A DNA stretch of 64,000 nucleotides from Phoronis australis (Eukaryota; Phoronida; Phoronidae): NCBI GenBank assembly GCA_002633005.1, contig NMRA01000055.1:864282-928281 (forward strand). The letters are read 5' to 3'. The position numbers and the translations under genes were made by a program. The notes under the pieces were generated by a model. It ran no database searches and was not told the DNA's origin. It was given only the letters and a program-made list of their open reading frames with translations. Of the stretch, positions 27,262 to 39,989 are shown piece by piece; the first letter of the stretch is position 1, and the number at the start of each line of letters is the position of its first letter.

Positions 27262-27335
27262 AATATAAGTTCTCGCAAGACTTCGCGAGACATTACCGTG
27301 TATTGCAAGTATAACACGTGATCATACTGGCTCCT
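27262..27335 (-). repeat. MITE-like family 3 fragment in the KLF promoter
   Basis: The stretch GCAAGACTTCGCGAGA, then CGTGTAT and CACGTGA, matches in reverse the core of the elements at 4772-4940 and 5374-5507. It lies between the two divergent core promoters and supplies an E-box (CACGTG, 27316-27321) and a TTCGCGAG motif. Confidence 0.5.
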
Positions 27336-27527
27336 TATTGCGAGATTCTTGCGTATGTAGAACTCAATTTACGTTACAGAGCTCTGCGGTTGCCAAGCAG
27401 TCTCATGTAAATATTGTTCATTGGAAATCTGCTGAGACAAATCATCAGACAATTGAAAAATGTCGGGGCTTGTCTTAAAGGGATCTTTACTAAAGTGTAC
27501 GACTTTCGCAACATGAGCTGACGCAGA

Positions 27528-27554
27528 GTTCTATTTTTAGAAGGGGGTATAAAT
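27528..27554 (+). promoter_or_regulatory. Divergent plus-strand MEF2 site + TATA box
   Basis: GTTCTATTTTTAGAA holds the same MEF2 core (27531-27540), followed 7 bp later by TATAAAT (27548-27554). This mirrors the KLF core promoter about 375 bp away and faces outwards. Downstream on the plus strand I find no conserved protein. A possible donor, AAG then GTGAGA near 27691, could end a short first exon, perhaps of a non-coding RNA. Confidence 0.45.
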
Positions 27555-30500
27555 GAAAGTTCTCCACGGAAATGTATTCAATGGCAAGTGAATGTTGCGG
27601 TAGATACTAGGCATACTGATCACGGTTCAACTGTTCATAACAATACTGAATGGTTGTTTACTTCTTGCGCATTACTGACCTGGTAGGGTCAAGGTGAGAG
27701 GGATCATAGCAGGGATACTTTTCCCTTGGTTAGTGTGGAATATGCCAGTTTTAACTGACCTGCAAGCGCCCCAACCTATGACACACCACGAGAAAAGTGA
27801 ATTAAGTATAAGCCCTTATTTGCAACTCAGTGACGACCTAGTAAGCCTGGTGGAGTGTACCAAAGTCACACTTGCACTGTTTTATACATTTTCACGTTTT
27901 ATATTTAAAACAATCGTTAATACGGGGTTCATCGATAGGACATAACGAAGAATTTTCCAACGTTTACAAATCCCAGATGGACACACGATGCATTTTGGTT
28001 TGTTTCAGTTATTTGCGAAAATATTTGAATTTCTTGTCATAGTTCGTATGCATGTACGTTCACCATCATCCGGGATTAACACGCTAGTTTTGTAGTCCCA
28101 GCCATCAATTCGCCGCAAAAGTTTAATTTAAAAATCCGTCTTGGATTGGACCTCAACTTGTGTGAAAACATAATTGTTCAGTATTATACCTGTTGAGATT
28201 CACCGGGTTCGCGGTTCAGTGCAGCGGTTGCACGTACTGTGGTATCAGCGGTATATGCATTCATACAGCTACTGCGAGAATGACGTATTGAACGGTTGTC
28301 TACACGAGTATCATTAGCCAATATAGCCACAAAAATGAAAATAGGACGCGTAGCAAGCTTTCAGCCCGGCAAAACATCTCTGTTGTTGAATGTTTGTGGC
28401 GTTGTGAACCAATGCGACAATACAAATCACGGTTGCAGGCTTAGAGATTTTTAATAAGAGCTTACCAATGCCAATTTGTCATGGACGAATACCAAGCCAA
28501 CCCATATTCGTGACCCAGCCAGGTCAACAATTAATAGTTTTTCTCCCACGCAAGCTAAAAAAACAAACGTGTTGCCGAGCAAGTGTATCGAGCAACCAGC
28601 TGTTCAACGTAGGTTCAATCATGGATTTTTTGTCACAGTTTGGAATAATTGACGTACTACCTCCGACTTCGCGAATTTTCCAGAAATAGTAATTGGCTCA
28701 ATGGCCACTGAGGTTTTGTTGCAGATGTTTGTTTTTCGTATTAAATTTCATACACAAACGTAATCTTGATGGATGGATAAAGGCCTGTCACCAGTGGTAT
28801 TTTTACTCGACTTTTGTTTAGAGGAAGTCGTCCCAGATCCTATTCCGGTTAATGCTGCAGAAAAAATCTTAACGATTCTATTAGAAGTCTAATGCGTCAG
28901 TTTAAAACGTAGCGACCAGAGATTCGTTAACAGTTTTAGGTTTGCAAAGTGCTCTAAACCCGCCTTTCGTCAAAAAATCCTACGTCTGCTGTAAACCGCT
29001 TACAGATATGACAGCATTGGAGGCAAATTGGAGGTGATTTCCGGACTTGCGTTTAAAAAGGCTTGTAGTTTGATAACAGAAAAGGGGAAAACATTACTTA
29101 CACTTTGGCAGTCAAATACCAATGACCTCAACGTGGGTGGACAACATTTTTAACTTTGTGAAAACTAGTAAAAATTTATCTAGTTTCTAATTGCTTCGAA
29201 TTGAAACAACACGAAGTTTTACGAGTTTTCACAAACGCATTGAAGTCACTGACATTTGAGGTGCCAAGAATTCATGTATTCTGGGACACCTTTGCAATTA
29301 TTCGTAGCGAATGCTAGCAAAAGCGGATTTGGGAATTTTAGCACAAGAATCAAATATCACAATTTTTTTCCGTGTTTAACATACAAAAAATTCAGTTTCA
29401 ACGGCCTCATTCGCTAAACTAGAGTCCAGCAAGTCAAACCTTGGTTTAATACGTCTTTGAACTTTGACCTCGTGGCGCATGTTGTGCAAATGCGGTGACA
29501 CCACATGAAGTTAAACACCAAAAAAGAAATATTTCAAAGTTTTCTTCACAGTGAATAACAAAAACTAGGTCGATTTTGCGAAGTGATCTCCCGTAAATTT
29601 GCCGGTTATCGTTTTTTCCATTTTGCTACGTCAACATTTAATTTTTTAATCTCTGACGTCACACTAACACGGCACTAAGAAAGATAACTAAACCGGAGAC
29701 TTTTCTGTCTCAGTAACAGCGCGAGACACTTGCACGTGAAACTTAGTGTGAACGCTTGCTGTGCTTGTAATGCCTGGCTGTATCTCCTGATAACTTGTTG
29801 CGCGATCTCCGAGTCGTCTTTCTCCCAAGAAAGTTGCTCTAACGTAAGGCCGCCCGGTCAGTGACAGTTAGTAACTTCTCAAAATTAATACAAAATGTCT
29901 CCTACCATACCAAAGAAAAACAAAACTTTACAAACTGGAGACTTAAGCAACCAATTTCCAACTTGTCAAATTTTATTCTTAAGAAATAACCAAGTTTGCC
30001 GTTATCCATGAGTTTAAAGAAAAAATTAAGCGCCGGTGAACTGTAAATCATACAAAATCTTATCTCTTGCATAGTTTCGTCGAGATAAAATTTAGAGAGA
30101 CGTAATCGCTTATCATTTTCACAGTACATTCGCACCGACTCGCGCAAAGTTCAAACAAACCTAGCAACGGAATTTTTCTGAGAAACCATATAGTTAAAGG
30201 TGTATTAATTAAAAATTACGGAAACGCGGTTTTCCTTTAATGGTAAAATGTATACATAAACACACACCTGTATTTATAGACCCCCGCATTGGAATGTGCC
30301 ATGAATTATTTGAAATCTTGCATGTTTGTGAAATTATTGATTACTTGTTTAACTGTTAGTGTCTATTAAAAATTGGATGTAATGAGACAATATGTCCTGT
30401 TGTCATGGACACCAGGTAAAATATTCTTTCCATATTATACCCGTACATGCGTGCTAGAGTTTTTGATGGTATCTATTTCACCCCATCAAACAAGCTGTCT

Positions 30501-30861
30501 TGACAACCACCGGGATAAACGAACAAAATAAAAACAATGATGTCAAACTTCCATTGGGAAAATCAAACATCCGTTCGTGGAACTTTTTATTTAATGCGAC
30601 ACAAAACAGTTTCATTTTCATTTATTTCTGTTTGCTCAAATTCTCAAGTGCGATTAATTTACAATCATTCTGTTATACAAACAGAAACGGTAAAGAACGA
30701 CCAGATATCCTAAGTGCATACCTATAAGGTTAACGCCTTGGCTCTCGACGACTAAAAGAATGTGATACTATCACCTTTGCGTCGGTGGACACACACGAAT
30801 TGTATTAAAACCGCGACGGGAACAAATACAGACGTTTTATTTCATCACCCACGCCCAGCCG

Positions 30862-30896
30862 CCGGAAATCTTGCCTAAAAAATCGGCAATTTCCGG
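30862..30896. repeat. Hairpin CCGGAAAT..TGCC / GGCAATTTCCGG
   Basis: 8 bp plus 4 bp of pairing, a 2-base bulge and a 9-base loop. The following AGGTTCGAACCT is itself a palindrome. No tRNA fold could be completed. Confidence 0.6.
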
Positions 30897-32667
30897 ACCC
30901 GAAGAGGTTCGAACCTATCGTACAGCAACATACATGCACATGTAACGTACCGCCACTAGATTTGCCGAAAGGCGCACGGGGGCTGACAGGGAGGACATGT
31001 CGAATATCTACGAGACAAAAAATACACGCAATATCATGATGGACAAAGGAAGAGACGTTTACCGCTACTAAGTTAATTGGGGGTAATGTTTATGACAAAT
31101 CACGCGTCAGAGGAGATTGGTATAGGCTAGTTGTCCCAGCAGTGGAAACATGTACAATCACCACTTGCACCTTCTGTCACAGCGCCACCTCTGGAGACGA
31201 ATGGTTCTATGAAAGGATGGTGATGAACATGTAGAAGTACATGTTCTGGTGTTTGTAAATACAGTCATGCTACGTGTTTAAATTGGTTTCGACAAGCTCA
31301 ACGATCCAGAATGAATGAATTTGCCTTGTCAGGACTTGACATTGAAAAAGAGAATAGAAAACAGATGTAATATCAAAAGTTACCGCTAAGAATGTTTAAG
31401 GGAGTTAACAGATCTAATTTATCGTTGATTTTTTAAATAAATCTTTATTTTGAATTTTCTTTTTGCTTAATACAAATCTAATAAAATACGAGGGTCACCA
31501 AATTAATTTTTCGGGTACAGCCACCTAAACAACTGAAGGCACATCTGACAAAAATGTGGATGAGTGCTGAAAAGCCATCTCTGATTATTGAAACCCTTTA
31601 GAAAACTGATTAATTTTGTTGTACGTTGTCAGTATTTTATGTTTCGAAGGTTTTAATACTACTGACCACTTTGCTGATTTTCTTACGTCGACGTTGAGTA
31701 AACTTTTTTCTGGATTTCCGAGAACCTAAAATTGTGCGTATTTATTTCTACATAAAAAGTTACTCCGTTAAATATTTTCTTGTTTGTTTTATTTTGATTT
31801 CCATTGTGTTTTCTATAAAATGAGAAGAAAAATTAGGGATTACCGAGTTCGTTTTTGACATAATTTAGATCAAACATCGTCATGAATGCGCAATTTGACC
31901 TTCTCAAAAGCGCGCTAATTTCAAGATCATGATCACTCCGCTGCATTTCACTAGATGACGCTTATGTAAGGTTGCTGGGACTGATGAAGCTGATGTGAAC
32001 AAGTAAGGAACGGAGATTTTATTTAATAAAATTAAAATTGCCGTTTGAATTAAGTCGCACTAATATCTACACATGGGTTTACCTATTGTTAAATATGGCG
32101 TAATTGTGAAATTTGATGTCGCGCACTATCAATAAACGCCAAAAATGACAAAAACTCAATGCAAAATCACTTTTTTGAATAAAGTAATCTGTTATTTGAA
32201 TAAATCATACTCAAAAGGTCAATGTCTTAAAAACGACTACTTTACGGCAATTTGACAAACTCTGTATCTTGACTTCCCTTGACGCTTCCCTTAGAACGCT
32301 TTCAAATAAATATTTCGATTTGCGCTATTGTCCATCTTCTGATTTCATTATATATACAACTTGATACACACACTTTTCTGAAACTATTACGGAACATAAG
32401 TCGAGCACGATAATCACGGAGAGTCACTCACAAGGAAAAGAAACCCTAAATGACCGGGAGTCATTCTTGAGCGAAAAATCCCACAATAAGTGCATTATTG
32501 AGAGGAGAATAATGGTTTCGGAAAAGTTTCCAAAATATAATAGTGATATCTACTTGTTCCTAAAAAAGCTTTCTTACGTCAACCTCCAGGTGTGCATTTT
32601 CGTGACATTGAGTGGTGAGCCGTACTCCTGCTCTTGCGAACTTGAGCGGAGTTAGTACGAAAGGACC

Positions 32668-32958
32668 AGGAAACGGACGAATACANCAAGCACACTGCCA
32701 TACCAAACTTGAAATTTGAGCATAGACTCCAAATTTTTACTCAAAATCGTACTCGAAATATAGATGAGATACACTTCAGTTCGAGTACACTCGAAAACTG
32801 AGTACGTGCTCGAAATTTCGAGTACAGATTTTTCGAGTATGACATTGAATACACCAAAGCTGAGTCTGTACTCGAGTTGAGTATGAAGTGTGAGTTTGAG
32901 CATGATTCGAGTCTGAGTACGGAGATTGGAGACCGGGCCCAGGAAACGGACGAATACA
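32668..32958. repeat. GAGTAC/CTCGAA-rich cryptically simple region between 18-bp direct repeats
   Basis: AGGAAACGGACGAATACA occurs at 32668-32685 (followed by an N at 32686) and at 32941-32958. The interval is full of GAGTAC, CTCGAA and TCGAGT words in both orientations. It accounts for the long minus-strand open frame here. Confidence 0.75.
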
Positions 32959-35158
32959 TTCAAACTCACATGAGCGTGAAGTGACACGGGGCTATTGCCG
33001 TACTTTTGTATATGACTTGTTTCAGTAACCTCTCCATAGACACAAGCCTCTCCGATGTGGCGTGTCCATTTTTCGTTGCCACACGTTCCATCTCTTTTAA
33101 ATAATTCCGCGAATAAACTTTTGAGAATAAAGATTAAGCGAAATTTGATAGGCCAATGCAATGACAACTAAAGTTCCCGTTCAAGAAGATCGCACTTTGA
33201 TGAAGTGCTTGGGAAAACACCACGGCAAACTTTGCCTGAATTAAATTGAAGTGGGAATATGAACAGTCGGTTAAACTGGGCGAAAGACTTCACAAAGCTT
33301 GCACTAAAAATTAAAGTCCATTGAAACAGATTCCAAAATCGATTTTTTCCATACGAAAGAGCCGCCTGCTACTTAAAAACGAACATAGATACACCAAATC
33401 AGCAGTTTTCACCCCTAAGCCACTTTTCGCATTCTTTCAACCGGCAGTCGGTGGTCTCATGATATGTTTGACGTCATCAAGCATAATAAACACGGAAGCA
33501 CGAATGAAAAAAGCAAACACTCACAGTCACATTCGACTTTTGTGTTTTATAACCGTGATAGTGCTTTTCAATGTGATTTAATAAGTATCAATTGGCGGCA
33601 GTGGGTACAATTGTATGACAAGATGGGCACAAGTGGTGGTGACGTCCCACATGAAGCCACTAGATTTTGTCGCCTTCGCTTTCAATCTGAACAGACTCAA
33701 CAGGTGAATGCCACTCGTAGCCTCCACATGCAACACCAAACTTGAAATGCCCAGCTAACCCAGCAGGCACGAGGACTTGGGGGCGCCAAACTCAACCGTG
33801 GCTAAAAAAATGGTGAATGCCACCTTGAAGAGAATTAAGATTTTGAGTTTTTGCCATTTCTATCATATTGGCTAATTTTCGACACATGGGCTCCGTCATA
33901 GCGTTGAATTTGCAGTGCCAAAGGTGATTCACCCCTCCGCCACCTGGTGTATACTACATACGGGTCTGATGTTTTATGAGCTAATCAATTATTATTGCTA
34001 TTAATTGATGTCTTTGATGACACACAACAAGCCAGCCTTGAAACAAAATTTAAACATTTAAGACTGCAACCCTGGATAAAAGCTATTTAGTTCCTCTAAG
34101 GAAGGTAAGACTGGAATTAAGGGATTGGACCAGTTTACGATCACGTGGAAAAAGGTGTTCAGAATAGGACCTGACACAGCTCCAAAACTGAATGACGCTC
34201 GATGTTATTTTTGTGATTAAGACGTCTTACCGCCAATTTAAAAATGTTTCCAAACTCAAGCCTGCCAACTACACTTTAGGGAAAAACAGTGTACTTTCAG
34301 TTTTTGAATTTCCATTTTTAGTTACGTAATAAGACAAAAACACATAAAATGTGAACAGGCGACGTCTGGCGGGACTTCTGTCCTGTCCGAGACACAACAT
34401 AATTCGTACTGAGCGCTAAAATTTTATACTGTTGAAGCCTAGTGATAGAAGTGCTGTGAACAAATAGTAATTCGTGAGAAAACTCACTTTGTAACTGAAC
34501 TAAGTAGTTAGTGAATAGAAGATGAACACTGCAAGTGCCGGGCTCATCAGCCAGGTCATTAACTGTGCGCTCTGGCGACCAAGTTGAGGGAGTTTAACTG
34601 AATGCACGCGCAGGTTTTAGGGCAACATTTCCGTATCAAATCTTGTGTACAGAGCAACAAAATGGGAAATATAATTCCCTGACTTTTTATTAGTTTATTT
34701 GTTGTTAGCCTATGCCTTCGTAAAGTGATTTTATCGTCGATGCTGAAATGTAACGCGATGTTCCATATCAGCAATAAAGAACTGACAACCGCCATTTGGT
34801 TGATCATAACAAAATTATTAAAATCCATGCATTGTAAAAGCGAGGTCAGACGAGAGCACTCGCAATATCGCGGTAAATGCGCTTTCTACGTTTATGTCAC
34901 TGATCACATGAAAACGTGTTTGTCGGGGAGATAGAGTGCCTCCTTTTGGAAATTTTCTGGACTAGGAACTGCGCAAGCTGTTCGTCCGCGCTTACTTTGT
35001 CCTCCAGGTACCAACAAAATTTTGGTAAACAAGTGTTCTTAGTGCTAACAATAACTGAGAATGTGTTCATGGATTTGATAACTTTGGGTAAGAACCACCA
35101 AAGCGTCTGAGCAGCCGGACTCGAGATTTTATTTAAATCCCATGTATATAGTATATAC

Positions 35159-35309
35159 GGATGGGTGGATTCAGGATTTTGAGTGGGGGGCAGGGCAGAG
35201 TAATAGGCAGGATTTTGCCCGTCAGACATTGACCCCCGTACTGCCAAATGGAATCTGGGAGAATTTTAGGGGGGTATGGACCCCCTTGGCCCCCTTAAAT
35301 CCGCCACTG
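35159..35309 (-). mobile_element. MITE-like family 1, full-length reverse copy
   Basis: Reverse-complement copy of the 22137-22291 element, ending CCGCCACTG. It is flanked by a perfect ATATAC direct repeat (35153-35158 and 35310-35315). Confidence 0.8.
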
Positions 35310-37223
35310 ATATACAACAACGCTTTCGATACATTTGCTAATTGATTGCCTTTAATCAGAACATTATCATGTGACACTCTACAAAACAACATGTTCTATC
35401 TGAATATGTTCACCAGGATGTCCGATACATGAGTAAACACATTCCATGCTGTGCATCGACAGATGAATTGAAAAAATAACCAGAAATTTTCGGCTTTGCA
35501 GATATCGTGGCTGGAGCTTGAAGGTGCAACAGACTCATCAGCCGCAATTTAGTATTACGCCTAGCGACATCTAGCGGCAAAACATCACACTGATGAAGAT
35601 CCATCAACGATATCAGTTTGAGGGAACCTGTGCGAAACACACCGTAAAACGCTGCGTGCTAAAGAAATTAAATTTTGCATGTGTTTTCGTTTGGCATCTA
35701 ATTACAAGAGAAGCAATACCAACAGGTTTTCACCCACAGTTAAACAAACTTTATCAGAAATTCGAATCAGGAAAGTAGCATTCCAAGGAAGAAACTCGGG
35801 ACTTATTTATGGAAGAGTGGCATTTGTTCAAATGTATTGACATTCCTCAATGCCTAAAAAGGACATTTCCCACAGACTGAAATAGAGGCGACAAGATGAA
35901 GTATATTCTGCCACTAGATGGCGTTGGGGTATTTGGTGAAAAGGTAGGTAAGTACGAATAAATCAGACCGGGAAGGCTAGATCTCTTCAAAAACTCAAGA
36001 TAAGAGTCTATTATTTTGTGCAGACCATGTTTGGAACTATTCAAAAAGTACTTATTTAATCAGTTCACAAACGAAAACTTATTTCGTCAAAAATTTTCGA
36101 ATCCTATGCCCCCTCCTCCCCTTTTTAGGTAAGCAATCAACATTCACCGTTTCTCGTGCATGAATGTGACTCGTGAATGGATGTGTCCTGATAATAATAT
36201 TTTGTTTTCATTATATACATGACGCAATCATGTACCGTTAGGAAACGTGTTCGTTTTTGATTAAAAAGTCAAGTCAAATAACAAACAAGGACGCTGAACA
36301 GCACCAAAGCGTTTCTATATTTTCAGAAACCATCAAAAGGCGTACCAGATACAGTCACAATCAAAACACGAATACAAAATTTGTTATATCAAAAAAACGA
36401 ATTAGTATACGAGAGCTGCCGCTTAACAACATAGGTTCATCTTAGAGTTAAGTGGGGAGACATTTCAGAAAATTTAAGCTTCTGTTACAGGAGGAACCTT
36501 ATTTATATTCTAATATTTTTTACGAAATCACCCACATCCAACAGGTAGACGGGATACCGTCTGGCTTATAGCAATATACTAAAGTTTTCATAACAAATAT
36601 TATTTACAGTGATTTGACCGTTGAGTGGCGTCAACCACATTCTAACAGAACAAACATATGGTGGTGACAATATGGTTATCTATATTAAATATGATCAATA
36701 AAAAGAAATTTATGCTTGCCGAGGACCCGAAGCTACTTAAGTATAGCCTTGCTTGTTTCATACAGACGGTTGATGATTAAAGTCATCAACTACTCTAAAG
36801 CAATCTTCTAACTTTCAACGTGAGGCTCCTGAGGTGGTTAATATAATGGAGGTTTCCTAAGCCAAACTAGGAACCACGATGTCTAAATATGGCGAACTTC
36901 AGAGAATCATATCTCAGAAATGGAGGTTTGGATTCCTGTGTAACTTTCAGACGCTATGCTTGATATATCGTTATCACAAATGATACTATGAATTGTTTTC
37001 AAAACGTTTTGCATGAGTGGCCATCAAAAATAGTACTCTTACTATTTTTGAAAAGAACAAAGTCGTACAAAATGAAAACGAACTGATGATTTAGAAAGTG
37101 TAACAACGTCTCTGAGATTCATCTTGAATATTTCTATGTAACAAAATTTGGTCGTGTTCTTGATACCGTTGTCTTGCTATGAATGTACCTTTCTTTTAAA
37201 TCAGTTTTTGGCCACAATAAGAT

Positions 37224-37449
37224 TAAAAACCCAACGATCGCCGCACAAATAAAAAAGTTCATGTTCAATTCAACGTTTCGTCTTTTCATTACACATCATC
37301 AGGATCATATTTACAACAATTTAGGACAACAGGTGCCAACATACAGCTCAGGTAACATCCATAGAGTGAAGTGAGAGATACATAGAACATAGTCAGTAGC
37401 TGGTCATCACAATAGTTGCAGGGTCACTGAGCTCTGCATGTTATTCAGA
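37224..37449 (-). repeat. Inverted copy of the Penelope-like 3' terminus (left arm)
   Basis: By eye more than 90% identical, in reverse complement, to 40369-40597. It abuts exactly the (TAA)n tail of the LINE at 37450. It keeps the GAAAC form of the hammerhead-like core. Confidence 0.85.
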
Positions 37450-37601
37450 TAATAATAATAATAATAATAATGTTTATTATGCATCGTAGGCTTTGCCTAC
37501 TCATACATAAATACATAAATTCAAACGTATATTCAGAATATTTACACGGAGAGCAGTTCTTCTCTTAAAGCCATAGCCTTGTGAATGTACAATGCGAGGC
37601 G

Positions 37602-38237
37602 CTAGATGCTGTCATGATTTTTCTGTTGGAATAACCTAACACGAAGAGAATAGTTAACATTGACAAGCTCTGGAAGATTTCTTCTAAGGTCTCCAAGAAC
37701 AGGGCATCGACACATGAAATGAGGCTCATCTTCAATTTCACCCAGACAGCATATGCCGCTTATTCTATCACCTCTAGGAGTACCCATATGTCTCCCTTTC
37801 TCTATATTAAGTGAGTGACCTGAACACCGAAATTGCGCAAGTATTCTTCTCGAATAAGCGTTTAAACAATTCACATAATGCTCGCTGACAAGATCACGTT
37901 TAATAAGACTATAAAATTCATATTCATTTGAGCTACCTATTTCCAGTTGCCATTCCTGTACGCCACAATCCAGTAATCTCTGTTTGAATTCCATAATAAA
38001 CTCAGCACTATTGCCTGGGCCAAATAACCACACTTCTCCATAGCCGTACCTATACAAAATTTCTTTGCCACGGTGTGCCCAGTTACAATTACCATTTTCA
38101 CTTTGTACCCTAAGCATACTATAACACTTCAGTGGGTACCTATGTTCTTCCATATCCAGTAATTTTGTCCAATAGATAATTGGTTTACACATATATTTTG
38201 TAATTAACAATTGTCTCCTACATTCACCACGATCCAT
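37602..38237 (-). pseudogene. LINE ORF2 C-terminal segment
   Basis: 211-codon stretch following the RT core in a different frame. It ends with a C-x-C-H-type knuckle (ICCLGEIEDEPHFMCRCPVL), as found at LINE C-termini. It is part of the same element. Confidence 0.75.
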
Positions 38238-38958
38238 AGCATTTGACGTTTTTAATACTAAATCTCAGAACATATTTACAGAAATCATTATGAACTTTTT
38301 CAATAGATTCACGCATTGATGTTCCCCAGATTTCTGCACCATATGTTAATATGGGCATTATCATAGAGACAAAGAGTTTAAAATGCACTCCATGGGAAAT
38401 ACAGTTAAGTTTTGACAGAGTGGCTTTAATAACGTTAATTGCTTTTCGAGCTTGGCTTGCAAGTACTCTACAGCACTCTGTCCATTTAAGTCTGCAGGAG
38501 AACGTGACTCCTAGGTACTTGTAGTACGATTTCGTATCTACTTTCTTATCGCCAAAAACCCACCTGTCATCACTTGAAAGTATGCCCTGTCGCTTAAATA
38601 CCACAACATTCATTTTCTCCAAATTAACTTGCAAGTTCCAGTCTCGACAAAACTTTTCGAGGACATTAAGCTTCATCTGTAGCCCAGCAACAGTATTCGA
38701 CACCGGCACTAAATCATCAGCAAAAAATAGAGAACCAATATCACAACCCGGAGAGACGCGTATACCTCTGCCTACATTTTCTCTAATATCAGACACTAGT
38801 GTGCTAACAAACACCGAGAACAGCCACGGACTTAAAACACATCCTTGCCGGACACCAACTGTACAGTTGAAATAGGGTGTGGTCTGGGACTGTACCATAA
38901 TACACGATTGTATAGAGTCGTACGTACTGCGCAAAATGTTAAATATTTTTCCACGCAA
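38224..38958 (-). pseudogene. LINE reverse-transcriptase core (palm and thumb)
   Basis: 244-codon open stretch containing GVRQGCVLSPWLF, SLFFADDLVP (catalytic Asp pair), NLEKMNVVVF and YKYLGVTF, then the thumb-like YGAEIWG. It overlaps the next open stretch (37602-38237) in another frame, consistent with a frameshift. Confidence 0.88.
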
Positions 38959-39542
38959 ACCTTTGCTTAAAAGGGCATAAAATAAACGGGAAATGTCTAC
39001 ACTATCAAATGCCTTACTAAAATCAACGAATGCACAATATACTTTCCCCTTCCGTTTAGTGACATGTTTCTGGATGATACACTGTAGGTTAAAAATGTTA
39101 TCGATTGTAGAGTAGGCCTACCTAATCCTAAAGCCTGCATGTTCTTCCGGGATACATTTCGTGTTATTCGACCATTCAATTAAACAAGAATAAAGAATAG
39201 TTGTAAATATTTTATTAATACTATCTATAACGGAGACCCCTCTGTAATTATTTGGTTTAAATTTGTCTCCTTTTTTGTAACACGGCACAATAATACTTTT
39301 TGACCACTGGGATGGATAATGCCCGGTATTGAAAATTCTACTAAACAGTTTGTGAAGAAGTTCTACTAGGGCCTCAGGGAAGCACTTAGAGAATTCAGCC
39401 GGTATGCCATCTTCTCCGGGAGATTTATTATTCTTACTATTTCATCTGCACTAATACCGGCATTTAGTTCATCAATGTCAAAGGCACTGGTTACATCACG
39501 CTCACTCTGTGGGTGCCTACAACGCTCACACTGTCATGCTCA

Positions 39543-39989
39543 TCAAGCGTCTGACGTTAGGTCATCAAAAGTTTCACTGCGACCGTCTGTTCTGTTAATA
39601 TCAAACAGGTTACTGAAATTCCTAAACCACTCCAATTCAGTAATATTATTATTATCAGGCTTTGTAGTGTGTACTGGCTCTGACAAGCTTTGTTTTATAA
39701 CATTCCAAAATCTATTAGGATTCCCCACTGACTCACAAAGCTCACTTTGTTTATCGGTATAATACAGCTTTTTCGTCTTCTTACATAACTTTTTGTACTC
39801 ATTTCTACTATCAAGATAATTTCTCAGGTCTAAGTCTCTCCGAGACACCCTAAATTTTCGCAGTAGACGCTTCTTTTGTAGTTTCATCTCTTTACATTCA
39901 CTTTCAAACCATGCAGGTCTAAGTGGTTTACTTACACATCTGTCTTGCCTCACGAGCATGCCCACTCCACATGACTGGAGCAAGTCCAC
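39543..39989 (-). pseudogene. LINE region between endonuclease and RT
   Basis: Lys/Arg-rich linker with PAWFESECKEMKLQKKRLLR, YLDSRNEYKKL and NPNRFWNVIK, typical of the segment between endonuclease and RT in LINE ORF2. The 5' truncation point lies just beyond it. Confidence 0.75.

Larger units (their letters stand above)
27560..37223. other. Non-coding interval between KLF and the retroelement complex
   Basis: No conserved exon seen on either strand. It contains full CRE palindromes at 29654-29661 and 33469-33476, the hairpin at 30862, the GAGTAC-rich region at 32.7-32.9 kb and a MITE at 35159. Some of it could be an uncharacterised transcript from the divergent promoter. Confidence 0.5.

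Noticed and set aside
30840-30925. Possible tRNA (GGTTCGAACC box)
   Set aside because: The box-B-like palindrome is present, but no A box, anticodon arm or acceptor pairing could be found.
32652-33167. 171-codon minus-strand open frame
   Set aside because: It crosses an N and the GAGTAC/CTCGAA simple region; its length is explained by low complexity.
37450-37472. (TAA)n as an independent microsatellite
   Set aside because: It is the 3' tail of the LINE, lying exactly at its boundary.
38582-38875. Plus-strand open frames opposite the LINE (also 39475-39762)
   Set aside because: Antisense shadows of the RT reading frame.
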